Of a stretch of DNA of 64,000 bases, positions 13,401 through 29,004 are shown one piece after another (positions within the stretch are counted from its first letter, which is position 1; every line of letters starts with the position of its first letter). The notes beneath the pieces were generated by a model. The model saw only the letters and a list, made by a program, of their open reading frames with translations. It made no database searches and was not told the DNA's origin. The stretch is from Hofstenia miamia. Lineage: Eukaryota; Xenacoelomorpha; Acoela; Hofsteniidae. The stretch lies in the NCBI GenBank assembly GCA_900660155.1, contig CABFPE010000211.1, forward strand, positions 667,717 to 731,716, read 5' to 3'. A program made the position numbers and the translations under genes.

Positions 13401-16400
13401 AGGTTCTTGAATTTCTGCGACCCTTTTTACTCTTAGCAATTTGTACTGTCAACTAAAACAGTAAACTAAATCTCATTTTAAGCATAAAATACAATTTCTG
13501 TAATTTGATGTATTAAGTATTTATTATTTTACTTATTGCAAAAAACCGTTGTGTTACAACGCAATAGTCTAAAAATAGTAAATGTAGATCAATAAATTTA
13601 ACAAAACTTTACTAAACATAGCGGTGGCAGCAAGTTTTCACCGGTTCCCCATTTAGGTACTTCTTCATTCATACCAAGATTGTAGTTAAGCAACACATGC
13701 TGTTTGAAAGTCAAGTAACTCAAGCCTTGATTCTAATAATCATTGATTTTTTTCAATGATTAAGAATGAAGGATCCGGGAACCCATATTTCAAAATATTA
13801 CTCATAATTTTTGATAATTTTGGACTAACGCGCGTTTGGACTAGAAAATTTAATGGAACAATTAATGCGATTGTGACCAATGAAATCTTGGTCCCGTAGA
13901 ACCCTGCAACAATATCTTTATTCATAGGCAATAACCCGCATAACGATTCTCAATCATCCTAAATAAAGCCAAAATTATTTAAAAATTATTACAAAACAGG
14001 TTTTACAAAAAGGTAATGAAACAAATTTAATAACTCAATCATTGCCCGATCAAGAGAATCCAAAATGTATATATTGGAAACTTCCATATATGGAGAGCAA
14101 CATCAGGAAATTCTCAAAGAACTTAATAAATATTAATCAAAAGCTTATAAGATCAAGAGTTATTCCAATTTTTAGTTCTTTGAAAACTGAACATCTGAAA
14201 TAATATGAAATTTACATATTTCTACACACTCATATTGTAGGGCTAGTTTACCATTCTTGTTATAATAACCACCCATAGATAAAAATAACAACCATGAAGC
14301 GATGTTAAAAAGCAACTAGGAAAAAACCACAAGAAAATCAAATGTGCAGCGCACACAAAATGATTTGCAAAACATTCCTTACGCATGAATTGTCAAATCA
14401 GCTTACCTTCCTTCGATTTTTCAACTAAAAATAAATTTTTGCAGAACTACTTACTTAAGCTATTTATTACATTTCCCAACGCTAAGAGGGATCTGTTAAT
14501 GTGTGCACCTTCTATCATTCTCTTTCCGCGATTCTAAAACATAATTAACAGGAAACGTTCTGCAGTCTTATATATCATCAAATGAGTAAAAGTCCTGGGC
14601 TACAAATCCAAGAGAAGTAAATAATTACCTTAGTCTGAGAAGCACGTTCTGAACCAGCTAAGTCAATCATAAATAATTTGGCAGTCTGAACTTCTTCGAT
14701 GGTGTTTCGCACTCTGCTCCATATTTGAACGGTTACCTGAAGTACTGCATGTGAACGAGAAGAGGTCTTATTTGCAGCAGTAGGCTCCTGAGTACGCTCT
14801 TTGTTGCCCCGTTGCAAAAGTTCCATTACCTATATTCATTGTTTCAATATTATTATTATTATTTCTAATCAAGCAGACAAAGTAGCCAGTTCCTTAATTT
14901 AAAAATTCAGGATACGATAACATGTAGGTGTAATCAAGGGTCAATAAATAGGACACAATCATTTACTAAAACACTATAATTATGTTAGTAGTAAAGTACC
15001 AGTACTTGTCTTTAAAAGTATCTTAGTACAAATAAATGCAATGTATATGTATATACTCAGTGAATGTTTTTGTGAAAAGTGTTGAAACTAGATAGAGCTA
15101 CTGCAAAGTGCGCATTAAATATTTAAAACATATGTTTTCTTTCAATTTAATTCAACAACTCTAATTATAAGTGATTTTGAATCAATGCAAACAGTGTTCT
15201 TTAATTCAGTACTGACAGATAAACAAATTGTAATGGGAGAAATGACAGCAATTTTCTGTGAACACGTTCATTAATTATAAATGACACAGTTTGTAGCAGT
15301 GCCACGTGTTTAATTACGCAGATGCAATATACGCCGCTATGCGTGATTTTCTACAAGACAATGAGCACATTTTGTGCAAATATTAAATTTATAGACATGC
15401 TGCTTAGCAAAGCATTTGGTAAAATATAAAGAAAAAAGTGTACTACCTCTTTGGCAGTTTTCGCAGAAACTTCAGATAAACCCGCAACGTGGCAGTCCCC
15501 CTTAGCATCTTCTCGTAAATCCAAGACGCCTCGTTCCGGCTTTAAAAGATCTCGAATCATTTCATTGTAAATCTAGAAATTTTAGACATTTTAATAAAGA
15601 AATTTTTAATATAGTTTCAAAGTATTATATATATATATATATATGTTGGTGCTGTGCGTCCCAACCTACTCTAAACGGATTATAACATAAACACTGGTTT
15701 AGTAGTTTTCTTTCTTAACAATTTGTAAATATGAAGCATAACAGTAACAACACCACAGGCAATTGTAGATTTGATTAAGGACTCTAATTATTCGTTATAT
15801 TTTTACTTAACTTGCATTTCCTTCTAATTCAAAAACGTCAACAGTTAATATACTAAAATTGAAGCATTATATACTGCTGCAGTTGCACCAACATGTTCTT
15901 CGAGATTTTAAATGTTGAATAAGACCAAATGGAGATTTAAAGTCAGCTCAAATTGATCTTGATATTGCCTTAGTTTTAGATTTATCTCAATCTCTGACTG
16001 CTTTTCTTAAGAGGGGCTTAATTAGAATAACCTACGTTGATATTCTCCTCAACTCAAATGTATTGTAAGATAAAATCTTAACCGACTATTTTACATACAT
16101 ACTCCAGAGTATTTACCTTTGTTTGTTGTTTGTCAAAATGTTCAATAAACACTCAACAAAACGGAAACTGAAGTGATTATCTGCGTCTCTGGATATGTTC
16201 TAAAAAGCTTAACCCTAAACGCACTGAGGTACACCTTTGAACAGGGCTGTACTCCTAGGTAATTAACAAGGGGGCTCTTATCTTGAGCTTTGTATTTTTA
16301 TGATATATTTTGACCATAATTTATATTCTCAACAAATAAAATCCAAAACTCGAATACTAATATGAATTTAATAAGGGGGCTGTGCTCTAATCTAAATTAA

Positions 16401-19400
16401 CAAGGCGGGCTGAGCCTACCTGAGCACCACCCCGATACACCCCTGCCTTTGAACTACATATTTGGCAATTTTCAAAAAAATATATTCATTGGTTTCGATT
16501 TTATATGAAAATGAATTTCTGCCGTCACCAATGTTTGGAAAAATAACAGTGAAAAAACCTAAATGAATTAAGCATTAAAATATAAGGACTAGTTTTTTGA
16601 ACTCATATTCCTTTTAGTTATTTTCAAAAACTTACTCTAATAAGAAAACAAAAAAATACGCTCAAGGTCAGCCAGTATTACGTAATCACGGCAGCCATTT
16701 TCATAATTTTGAATAAACTGACATTTCTAAAAATGAATGAATGAATTATAAATAAAGTCAATGAAAAATGTTTATTTAATCAGATACTTTACATAATAAT
16801 ATATATTAAGGACACTTTCACGGTCAAAGCTCAAAATTTAAAAAAAAATATCAAAAACTTTCACAACGCATATCTCCCCTTGCTCCTCCCCAAGAGGTTG
16901 CCATTTTTCAGCTGGAGTTCGGCATCAACGCCTTTATTGGCTTAAGCCACTCTTTATATGGTATGTAATCATCTTTAGTCATTATTGTCTTACTGTATTA
17001 AAAATATTGCACCAAATGAAAATTTGAAATTTTTTTTGTTTTAAGTTTTACCCCGGACCCGGATCCCCTCCCTGATGAAGGTGTGCCACTGATATTCCTT
17101 CTACAACCCTTGTTTTATAAGATAAACTATTTTGCTGCGAATATTTTATTGCTGCGGTGGGCTCAGTGACGAAAAGTCAATAAAAAACTGATCATAGTAC
17201 TAAAGTATATAGGAGCCGCGCCGCCCCAATAATTTTTTTGACAACCTTGACACTTAACAATGATGACTCAATCAAATTAATTGTATAAATATATCGATAT
17301 CTATCAAAATATTGACTATTTTAAATGCATGGTGCATCAAAAACTTTTGAATTTTTTGCTAAAATAATTTTTTTCAGACCCGCGTTGACATAGACCCTGA
17401 TCAAAAAAAAATATCCCACTTTAACTTTATCTTGTCCCCAGATAGTGCGTTTAAGGTTAAAGTTAAAGGCAAAATATTTCGAAAGACAAGGCTTGCTTAC
17501 CCCACCCTGTAATCTCCACTCTTGATATAGTCTTTGAATTATTTTCATACTATTAATCGAGCCTTATTACTTCTCCTGCTTGAAATATTTTCACTTTGCT
17601 GCTTTTTAAAGACAAATTTATTTCAGTTGGAATTTTAGTATTATGCATTTTTCATAATTATTTTGAAATTTATTGCACCATCCGTGGTAAATTAGTTTTG
17701 CTTCACTTGTTAAGAGCGTCAAGGACAAGATTTTCATGCGCCAAATTATATTCAAATATGGGTGAAATATTGCTCCAACATATTTTGAAAAAAATATACA
17801 ATTTGAACTATTGGGCTGAGTTACCTCGCTTTGAGTTCTGCATCTGTAGCATAACTGAATTTTAATGTAGCTGTAACTAAGATCATTCAGTTGAATATTT
17901 CCAAAAATATTGCTTAATATGAATTGTCACATTTTGTTTGTATGTAATTTTGTCAAACAGCAAAGAAGGCAAAATATTTCAATTAGCTCGTTTGTAGATA
18001 TGATTTATTGTTTCAAAATTAATTTACAGGTTGCGCTTGCAGAAATTCTTTACTAAGCACTTAACTTACATACATGCATATGATTTCAATATATTTGTTT
18101 TCCATTTTTGCATATCTATTATCGCATTTTTGTTCAAATTTTAGTTTCTGCATAGCTTTTAGTATTGAATTTAAAAAATCATACCTCTAAGTAAGACATG
18201 GTCACTTTTGAACGAACTTTGTCGTTTAAGCTTTCCATTTCGTGGAACAAGTCATTTAAGGTTTGTGCCATTATTCCAGGTTCTCGTTCAGTTCCAAGCA
18301 TTGTGTATGTTTTACCAGCACCTAAGCCGTGACATAAACAATGTGAGGTGAATTTAAAGAAAATCCATTTAAAAAAGTGACATATTTCAACGGCACAAAC
18401 AAACATAATAATAATTATATGAACATCAGTCATAAGTAATGTCCAGACATCTTCAATTTTGAGAATGCTTATTTTAAATGTCCACGCTTATTTAATAAAA
18501 TGACAAAAATACCTGTTGCTCCATACGCAAATACTGTAGCATTGTATCCACTAATGACAGATTCGATTAGGAATCGCGTAGTTTTTTCATAAACTTCAGT
18601 TTGCTTGGAATCTGCATCAAAAACATTATCGAACAAAAACTGCTTCTCACGGGTTCTCTTCGCTCTTAGAATGTCGTAAAGATCATCAGTTGGATCAAAC
18701 AAAACCACCATCTGAATAAAAACTTGTCATATTATAAAACTCTGTGTAACAGCCAGGCATTGTATCCGAATATATTAGTTTGAGATTTTATCTTTAGAAA
18801 GTTGTTAGGGTTCTTTTATTAATTAGATATCGTCCCAAGAATGAACTGTTGGCATAAGTCTACTTCTTTATTACATTATTAATTCCTACTTCATCATGTG
18901 TAAACAGAACACGAAATTAATTTTGTATTTATAGAATGAGTTTAATAATGCCTCAAAGTGGATAGCATTTTAAGGGTATTTATAGCATTATTTTCTTTTT
19001 TTATGTCGCATTAATTCAATAATTATATTTATAGAAGCCCCGCAAAATCTATTGGTAATTTTTTGAATGAATATCCACAGGGTCAGGGTAAGCCCAATAG
19101 GCAAGAATTTATTTGGCGAGACTAGGCCCAAGCTACATATTCATTGAGGGAAACATAAGCTGAAAAACTAAGTCAATTACCAATGCCAGCCATGCCAAAT
19201 TTTACCTGCATTACTTGCTCAATATGAATTCAATTAAACAAAATTTCCAATTAACGTATAAGTGTGAATTTGTTGTAGTGATGGTTCAATGAGATTGTCA
19301 AATAAAATACAATTACACCTTCTGGCTGACAAGCCATTAAATGTGTTGACTTTTGAGTTGTTGCACAAAATATATCAAATCTATATGCATGCCATACACA

Positions 19401-22400
19401 AACACACCAATGTATGCAATTCAATGTAAAAGTATCAAGTCTGAATTTAAATTAAATTTAAAGTGAGAAAACATTTTCACCTTTTGCACTATGTATGAAG
19501 TTAAATAATTAGAACAAGTTTTTGATTTGAATTTAACAATATTTACTTCCACTTTGCAGCGGATTCAAGATTATTTTGAATGGGGGGGGGGAGAGGGGCA
19601 GGGTAAAATGAATTAATAAATTCATAATTTGGTGCTAAAGAATTTCAGCATATAATCTTTGACTGGCCATCTGGATGTTTTTTTATCATTTTGGAAGGAC
19701 TTGGGGCCCCTGTATCCCTCTCTATCCACACCTACAATAAGGTTTACATAGACTTTCACTAAGATGATATCAGTCTCCGTATGGAGGACGTTTAAGAACG
19801 TTTGATAAAAACTAATTTCTTCAGCGTATTTTTAATATTTACTTTTTAAAGCTGGAGGTAAAACCTTTTCGGCCACGTTCTCTGAACGTCAATGCTTTCA
19901 AAGTGTTGTCTATCGTTTCCAAATATCCTTATGCTTTATTATTCGTTAGTTCAAAGTCAATGTACCCTGTTTAGGGATTGATCTGCATAATTTTGACATG
20001 CAGAATGTGTATTAACAAAAACAAATGAACTCTAGTCGGACTTTTTAACCCGAAACCCGTAACCCGTGACCCGTAATTTCTTATTTGAACCCGTAACGGG
20101 TTAAAGTTTAATCCGTATTGTTACAAGGCGTAACATTATCTTACAAAATATTGTCGCAGTAATAAACTGATTAGCCATTATTATTTTAACAATAACACAA
20201 CACGAACTGAGAGAAAATAACCTGTTAATTTTCTATTTTCACACGTATTTTCCTGAACACAATGCTAATTACAACATCACATCCTTGTAATACGCTTCCT
20301 TTATTTTGATTGACTACCACTAATACAGTAATACACACAGTGAATTGAAAATAATAATTTTATGTTTCTTTAACATTTGTTTTATAGTCTATATTCCCTC
20401 TGTATGTTTACTTAAAATAATTCGATGCTGTTGCATATTTTCAATTAGGTTGATCTCTTGCAGCAATGCGCTTCATTGTTTCTACAGACTATATTAATTT
20501 TACTTATGACATGCCGTAGAACGTGTGTTTAGTCGGCATAAAATGATACATTCTGCACAGTGAGCAAAATTATCTAATGATATTGTGGAAAGTGTGCTGT
20601 TTTGATGTACAACATCCCTGCTTTTATCAAGATGTACCAGCCATCGCAAAGAATACCGAACTAAATGTAGAAAAAGCAATTGACTTTTTGTTTGATTATA
20701 ATTTTTCGGTGTTTTTATGTTTTGGGTTTCAACCCGTAAATTAACCCTTAACCCGTTCTTAATGACTCGTAATCCGTAAAATATTTACAACTCGTTACGG
20801 GTCCGACCCGAGCAAATAAATACCCAAGTTTGTAATAGCATTAAAATATAATGTTTTGAGTATAACTTTGAAGCCTATAGCTTATTAGGATTTCGGATAC
20901 TACTAGTTAAATAAGGAATGAAATTTTATTAATCGCTTTGTAATTTTCAATCTAGGATTAAAGTTTCTGACCTTAGACAGAAAATGCTTACATTTTCGTC
21001 GACTTTCTGGGCAATCTTTGTGGCGCCAGATTCAATTTCATCGTCGTTGAGGGGTCGTATCCGCAATGCTACCTAAATAAACGCATAAAACGCTTACATT
21101 GGGGCTTAGGTACCGCAAATGAAGTTTCTTCACTGTTAGCATCACTATTTGCAGCATCCATTATGAATGCATACTACTGTGAGTGAATAGCGCTTTTAAT
21201 GGCAGGTGTACAATTTTATTATTAATGCTCTCGCCTTTAATTAGTGTCTACGTATTTTGCAAGCACGTTATTATGGCACGGAACACCTCGTTCATCTGTG
21301 AATGGCTTCCACTTTCCATGCAATATTAATGTGGAATGAGGCAATAGAATTAAGTGTTCACACTTATCTAAATTTGTTCACACGTTTTTTAGTATAATGT
21401 TCGTAATATATAAAAGTGATATTTGGCCAAGTACAATGTTTACTAGTTATAATCAAAGGCTTTAAATCTCAATTTATCTCGAGATTTATTGATGTCTTCC
21501 TTGGTTGTCTATTATTTCGTACTATACATTCTATCAGTTAAAATAATGGTAAACTGTAAGTAAACAGTGAAGAGCTTTTATTGAATACCTCTTTTTAAGT
21601 ACATGTTTTACAGTCTTTACAAATATCAAAAAAGAAAATATTTTGCAATATATCAGTAATGCTTTTCTATTCAATCCAAAGCTGTGCAAAGCTCGAAAAA
21701 AATTCCAATTTTTCATTGCAGCAACAAAAAAAGTTTCTGCTTATATTCTATTTTAAGCTTTCCATAGCATTTTTTACTTGGTTAAAAATAAATCCAGTAA
21801 AGTTGAGTTGTAAGAGTGATTAAAAGCATCTCTATCTTTATCAATTTATACATCAATAATAATGGACTCGATTTTGTTGTGATTCTATACACTCTTTTGC
21901 ATTAGGTGTTACCCTGCTTTGAATGTGCATATAATTTTAAATGGTCAATTAAGGAGTGTCATATGCTAAAATTGTGAAGAAAAGTCATTTTACCAATGTA
22001 TGATGATCACATTTATTACTTATTTTGTCCCTAAAATATTAAAAACACAACATATGGTTTGTTTAAAGTTTTTAATTTTTTAAAACTTAGAAACAAACTG
22101 GGCTATTTGATTTTAATATATTTATAGAAAATTTTGATTTACAATTATTCTATGATTCAATAAATACAAGAGTAACTGAAGTATTTTTTTACTCTCAATA
22201 ATGAACTGAATCCTCTATAGTAGCCAACCGCAATTCACTATAGAAGAGTTATACTGTATTAACATTTGAAAATTAATAAGAGAGTGTAGCTTAATTTTTC
22301 AAAACGTAGAAATGCTTCATAGTTTCCATAAACCAGTGAAATATGTAATTCCATCATTTTCCCTTAGGTCTGGATCACAACATAATTGCCTTCCTAATAT

Positions 22401-23587
22401 TTACCTTGCCTCTTTTGTGATATGATATAATTTTAGCATGTCAGAAATAAAAAGTTATTGCTAATTTTGTTTGGCACATTTCGTTTGTCTCTTTGCGCTG
22501 AATGCACTTATATCTAATTAGGCAATCCATTTTACAATTAAACAGGTTGTTAGGACTTGTCAACGTTTTTCTTTATTTTCACTGATCATGAGCTAAGAAC
22601 AATACCAAATTGAAATTTGTTTAAGATGCGTGTGAAAATTTTGGAATGAGTGCTTTCCTAAATCTCACTAAAATTTATTAAATAACAATGAAATTATAAT
22701 ATATAAAAATCCTTTATCCATGGAAGGAAAATATTAAGGCATCATGACAAGTGGAGGAATATTCGTTTTTGTGCTACTAAAAACTTTTTATTAAATGCAG
22801 AACTTTGTGCATTCGAGTCAATGGTTTTAAATGAGAAACTTAAGAAACCATCTTATGCAATTCCACGGTAACGGTTCCTGCTTTTAAGCATACGTAGAAC
22901 CAGTCAGTAAAAACTCTCAACCCGACCCTGCCTGACCCGACCGGATCTATTTATGACTCTAAGTGATCTTAGTTTCAATGCAAATAATACTTTGGTCTCA
23001 ATCTCTGTTATTATATGACTTAAATTTACAGGCAAGAATGTGAACTTCTAATTTCCGTACACCAATTGACCATTTGTACGCCATACGCGGCACAATTCTG
23101 AATTCCGATGTAGACAGAATTTAAAATGCCTACTACCCGCATATATATTTAATTGCACAAGCTCTTCTCGACACTTGTTGCTTCTAAACATATCCGTTTG
23201 GTGGAGTATACTGTAAATAAACAACGCCACTCGTGGCGAAATTGTGAATATTGAGGTAGTCAGATTGGGCAGGATTTTTAACGCCGTATTTTTTAATTTC
23301 GTATTGTTTAACTACATATTTTTAGGATAGTATTTTTTATTTCGTATTCCAATAACATCGTTTCCAAAACCTTCGTATGCCAAAAGCATCGTTTCCAATA
23401 ATTTCGTATTTTTTTAATTTCGTATGAAATATATGATTTAAACACGTTGTTGCCTTGATATGATTCCGATTATAATTTATATAGGAAACTTTTTGACGAA
23501 ACCTCAATCCACTAGATCTGGAGTTCGCTTTTAGTATTTAATTAAATCTATCAAGTTCTGCCAAGATGATTACAGTCTGCATTCTAA

Positions 23588-23621
<34 letters not shown>

Positions 23622-26600
23622 TTTGGGAAATTTTATAGTAAGGTCATTAATATCAATGCAAACTACAAAGACAAAAATATTGTAATCATCTTAAACAAAT
23701 GATTTTGTTTCGCTTTGCTTTGACTACCATAAATTTTTAGGCTTGCTACGGGCCTGTACTGTACTCTGAAATTACATAAAACTATTTGCAAGCATAGGCA
23801 TTTTATGTTGATGCCAGGAATGCTATACATAAATTTACGTGCATAATTTCAATTTAAATTTAAAATATAATACAATTTGCTAGTTGAAAACGTCAGCTAT
23901 TTTGTACTTTCATGTCGTCATCAATCTAAGTTGAAAAATTTACCATATTGTAAGTAAATGTAATACTTCTCAATAGAAAATATTTTATAATATGCAAATA
24001 CATAGTTATTTTTGCTTTATACGTTCACAAAGATAACAAATCCTAATATATGCTTAAAGGGAATTCGCCTCATTATTCTAATTCAGTAAGCTTATGGCTT
24101 ACATGTTACGCACAGCTTGCTAATCAGTTTCTTAATGTACACTTTATGTAATTAGATTTTCTTATCATTGATTTGGATTTTGAAAATAACCCTTCTGGCC
24201 CTTATTTACGTTTTGGTAAACCTGCTCCAAATCAGGAATTACCAACACAAGGCAAATAAGTGCCCATAGGATTCTTGGGTAAAATTAGCTACTTTTAATG
24301 CTACTGAACTCGTTGTGTTGTACTCCAAAAAATCATTCCAATCGCATCATAATTCAGCAAGATATTAAAATTTTTATATTTGTTGATTCATAGTTAAAGA
24401 AAAATAAAAAGGTAACATTTTACGATCACAAAAATGTGATTAAAATCACGTTTTAGGATAATGTTCTTTGGTAAACAGTAGCAGTAGAAGTTTGTAATCG
24501 TCTAATCTGTATTGTAATGTACTTCGGTACCCTTTTATTGTGTTGTTTGATAAAAATTTTATGGGCATATTGTCTGGTAAATTTTTGTCGTCTATTTGTC
24601 ATAATCAACCAAAAATATGATAAAAACTGCCAATCAAAAGTGTGCTGATGTCATCAGCAAAGGATTAAACTTTGTGTACAATGCATGCAAATAGTACTCA
24701 ACCATCGTTCTAATCAATTGTCAATTAAACATACCACTTTATTGATTGAAATTGAATAATTTCTAAGGTATTGGTTGTTTTGACTATAAATTAAATCACT
24801 GGGCTCATGGGAACCCGCCGCAGATGGCCTTAGCGTGGAACAGGGTTAATAAAAAATTAAGAATTTTACTTTGTTTATAATAACTCAACCAACCTTGAAG
24901 TTCTATTACCAATAACTAAGTACACAATTTAATTTTATATTTAATATTAAATTTCGAAGACTTAATTTCATTGAATAACACAATACACTAATAGCATGCA
25001 TGCTACTTCTGACAGGATCTTAAGAATGCATTTTTATTCGGACAATACATCACGCTGATATTGACAATCTGTGTGTGAATGCAAGTGAGATAGCAACAGA
25101 CACATGCAAGACATATGTGTAATTTAATTCAAATGCTACTAAAAATGGGAACATTCTTAACCCTGTGATAATTAGCAGTAATAAGAATAATGATCAAAAT
25201 TCTTTCAATTGAGTAAATATGGCTGACTGAATAATTTACTTATTTTTTCCTACATGTATTTTGACAATCTATGGAAATCACACGACTCTCGACTTAATTA
25301 AGCATTCAAGCAGAAATTGATTTGAATTTAGCTCACAAGTTTTTTTGCAAATTTCATTTAGAATTTCAAATATACTATAATATATTTTGTTTTAAATTTC
25401 AAAACCAACATGACAAGTTGTGAAATTGAAATGAATACAGTATATAAAACAATTGAATTTTTACAAGTATTTCGTGTTTTTACAATTTCGTGTAAGTAGG
25501 TCAAATACTCGTGTATTATATCGTGCATAGTGTATCTTGGTCAACACACTGAATAAGACATCCTTTTCATTTAAGCAATTTTTCATCTGATTATCATAAA
25601 CAGTTTATTAATACTTTTAGCCAAACGATGTCAACTTTTTTTGAAAAATTTCAATTGGAGTTTTCAGGCTTTATATTTTCAAAAAAGTATGATAGCATAG
25701 AAACAAATATCTTATCTTGGCTCCCTTTTACCATGTTCAAGTGCAAGCTCTAAGCATTATAAATAGATGTCCATCACAAACTTTTTTTATTTATGCCTAC
25801 TATGTAAGAGTAAACAGTCATTCACCCAAATCCTTCAATACAATTCATCATAACTGGATTACAAATCCCAATCAAAAACTAAGTATAAAAAACAAGCAAT
25901 ACATTTTAGGACGATAATAGCAAGCTTTAAAATTTTTATTCATATATACTTTTGCACGTATGATACAAAAAGACTCAAATGTCGAGGTTAGAAGTTCTAG
26001 AATCTTGATAATTATTATTCTTTATTAATAGAAACTAACATCGCCAGTTAATTAAAATTATTATTGTAAATATTCTTTGTTATATTAGAATATAGATTTT
26101 TCTTCTTCTTCGATTCCAAAAAAGCATTTACTGTACACCTACACAAGGACACAAAAATCATATTTATAATATTATCTAAATATTATTATTGCTTTACTTT
26201 GTGACGTTCGCAATATTTTCTTATTTTATGCAATAAATTGCTTTGACTCTTATTATAATTATAATGATTGAAAAAATTCTAACTGAAAAAAATTTGGTTT
26301 CCGCCCCAGGTACAGGACAGGCAATGCTATTTTATCGATTATTGAAAAATAAAGCTAAATAGATCTAAAATTAAAAGATGATATGAAGAATATTTGTGCA
26401 AAGCTTCTTTTTAATATCATAATCTAATCTAGGTTTAGATAGATAGGCTGGAGGAAGTTCTCCTCCCCAAGCCTGAGCAGCCCAGAAAAGCCCAGGTCAT
26501 ATAGGGTTAAGAAATCAAAAGTTTGCATGAACTATTTCCAAGATAGTCAGATGCTCAAATCGAATCTGTAGCATTCACTGGTCCTGATGTCAAAATTTAC

Positions 26601-28972
26601 ATAGAATTCATGTATCATATGTCATTTAGTAATAATAGTTTTCGGTGTTTAACAATAAAAAATATTTCCGATGTCTAAAAAAAACTCTGATGTGTAATGA
26701 ATTAGAAAACATCATGCTTAAAATCAGTAAAAAGTTTGCTTTCAAATGCTATATAGCGCTATATATAACGTTTTTGTAATGATACCTCGTGTTATTTGTA
26801 AATGATATAACAGTTAACGTTTAAAACAGTGAAACCTATAAGTTCGCAAATGATACATGTTTATTAACAAAATCCAAAAATGCATTTATTGCTGCTAAGA
26901 TCCTGCAATCAAACATTGAAAAATTAGGGACATATTTTGCTGATAACTATCTAAAAATAAACACAAGCAAAACTCAATTTATTGTTTTTTCACCTAAACA
27001 ATTAACAATTATAAATATATATATTGAATTAAAAATCTGTGAAGAAATCATTAAACAAACAAAATCAGTTAAATATTTATGTGTTCAAATTGATAATGAA
27101 TTCAAATTTGATGAATTCTTTTTAAATAAAATCAGGAAAATTACTTCTAACACAATATCTACATCCCCTACGATGTTTTGGTGAAGTAAACCACACTCCA
27201 ATAATAAATGCATTTCACATGCCACACGTACAATATTGCTCATTCCTCTTATTACATCTAACTGCCAAAAGCTACAACTACTTACACAGTCTTAACAATA
27301 GGGCTATAAAAACCTTAAATTTTGCTCTCAAATATGACACTGAGACAGAGTATCGCAACAAGTACAAAATTTCAACTGATCTTCTATTAAATTAATAATC
27401 TTATACAAATTTATTCAGAGTCAACCTTCTCCTCTTTTCTTAAATAATCACATCAATCTGAAAGATTGCTATTGTTTAATATTATTATTCTTGCATCTCA
27501 CAGTTTCATGCTGGTATCTCTCTCAGCTCGGGGAACTCACCAGTTACCAGGGAGTCTGAGAGCTTTCCTCAGGACTCTAGCTTTTCCTAACAATGCTGCC
27601 TTCTGTGCTACTGCTCCTCCCCACTTTGGTACTCTCAACTCCTCCAAATATCTCTTATGCTTCTTACTCACTGCTCCTAGTGCTCCTACTACTACTGGGA
27701 CTACTTCAACCTTCTTTAACTTCCACAGTCTTTCTATTTCCTCTGCGAACTCCCTGTACTTGTCTATCTTCTCTTTCTCCTTGCTTTCTACATTTCTGTC
27801 CTTTGGTACTGCTATGTCTATCACTGTTCCTAATCTTTTCTCTTTGTCTACCACTACTATGTCTGGCCTCCGTACTTCCATCACTTTCCTCGTCTGTATG
27901 TTGAAGTCCCACAGTATCTTAACTTCTCATTTTCTATGACGCCCTGTGGCTTGTGCTCTCCTGCTTCTAACCNNNNNNNNNNNNNNNNNNNNNNNNNNNN
28001 NNNNNNNNNNNNNNNNNNNNNNNNNNNNNNNNNNNNNNNNNNNNNNNNNNNNNNNNNNNNNNNNNNNNNNNNNNNNNNNNNNNNNNNNNNNNNNNNNNNN
28101 NNNNNNNNNNNNNNNNNNNNNNNNNNNNNNNNNNNNNNNNNNNNNNNNNNNNNNNNNNNNNNNNNNNNNNNNNNNNNNNNNNNNNNNNNNNNNNNNNNNN
28201 NNNNNNNNNNNNNNNNNNNNNNNNNNNNNNNNNNNNNNNNNNNNNNNNNNNNNNNNNNNNNNNNNNNNNNNNNNNNNNNNNNNNNNNNNNNNNNNNNNNN
28301 NNNNNNNNNNNNNNNNNNNNNNNNNNNNNNNNNNNNNNNNNNNNNNNNNNNNNNNNNNNNNNNNNNNNNNNNNNNNNNNNNNNNNNNNNNNNNNNNNNNN
28401 NNNNNNNNNNNNNNNNNNNNNNNNNNNNNNNNNNNNNNNNNNNNNNNNNNNNNNNNNNNNNNNNNNNNNNNNNNNNNNNNNNNNNNNNNNNNNNNNNNNN
28501 NNNNNNNNNNNNNNNNNNNNNNNNNNNNNNNNNNNNNNNNNNNNNNNNNNNNNNNNNNNNNNNNNNNNNNNNNNNNNNNNNNNNNNNNNNNNNNNNNNNN
28601 NNNNNNNNNNNNNNNNNNNNNNNNNNNNNNNNNNNNNNNNNNNNNNNNNNNNNNNNNNNNNNNNNNNNNNNNNNNNNNNNNNNNNNNNNNNNNNNNNNNN
28701 NNNNNNNNNNNNNNNNNNNNNNNNNNNNNNNNNNNNNNNNNNNNNNNNNNNNNNNNNNNNNNNNNNNNNNNNNNNNNNNNNNNNNNNNNNNNNNNNNNNN
28801 NNNNNNNNNNNNNNNNNNNNNNNNNNNNNNNNNNNNNNNNNNNNNNNNNNNNNNNNNNNNNNNNNNNNNNNNNNNNNNNNNNNNNNNNNNNNNNNNNNNN
28901 NNNNNNNNNNNNNNNNNNNNNNNNNNNNNNNNNNNNNNNNNNNNNNNNNNNNNNNNNNNNNNNNNNNNNNNN

Positions 28973-29004
<32 letters not shown>

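Noticed and set aside
21114-21161. Alternative KIF19 first exon ([13 protein letters not shown]...) just upstream of exon 2
   Set aside because: It joins exon 2 in frame only across a 41-nt intron, shorter than any other here, and gives 'SFAVALRIRP'. The exon at 35305-35261 has a better start context and the usual 'LKVALR' entry.
27466-27939. 157-codon and 103-codon plus-strand frames
   Set aside because: They are antisense shadows of the LINE endonuclease frame on the minus strand.
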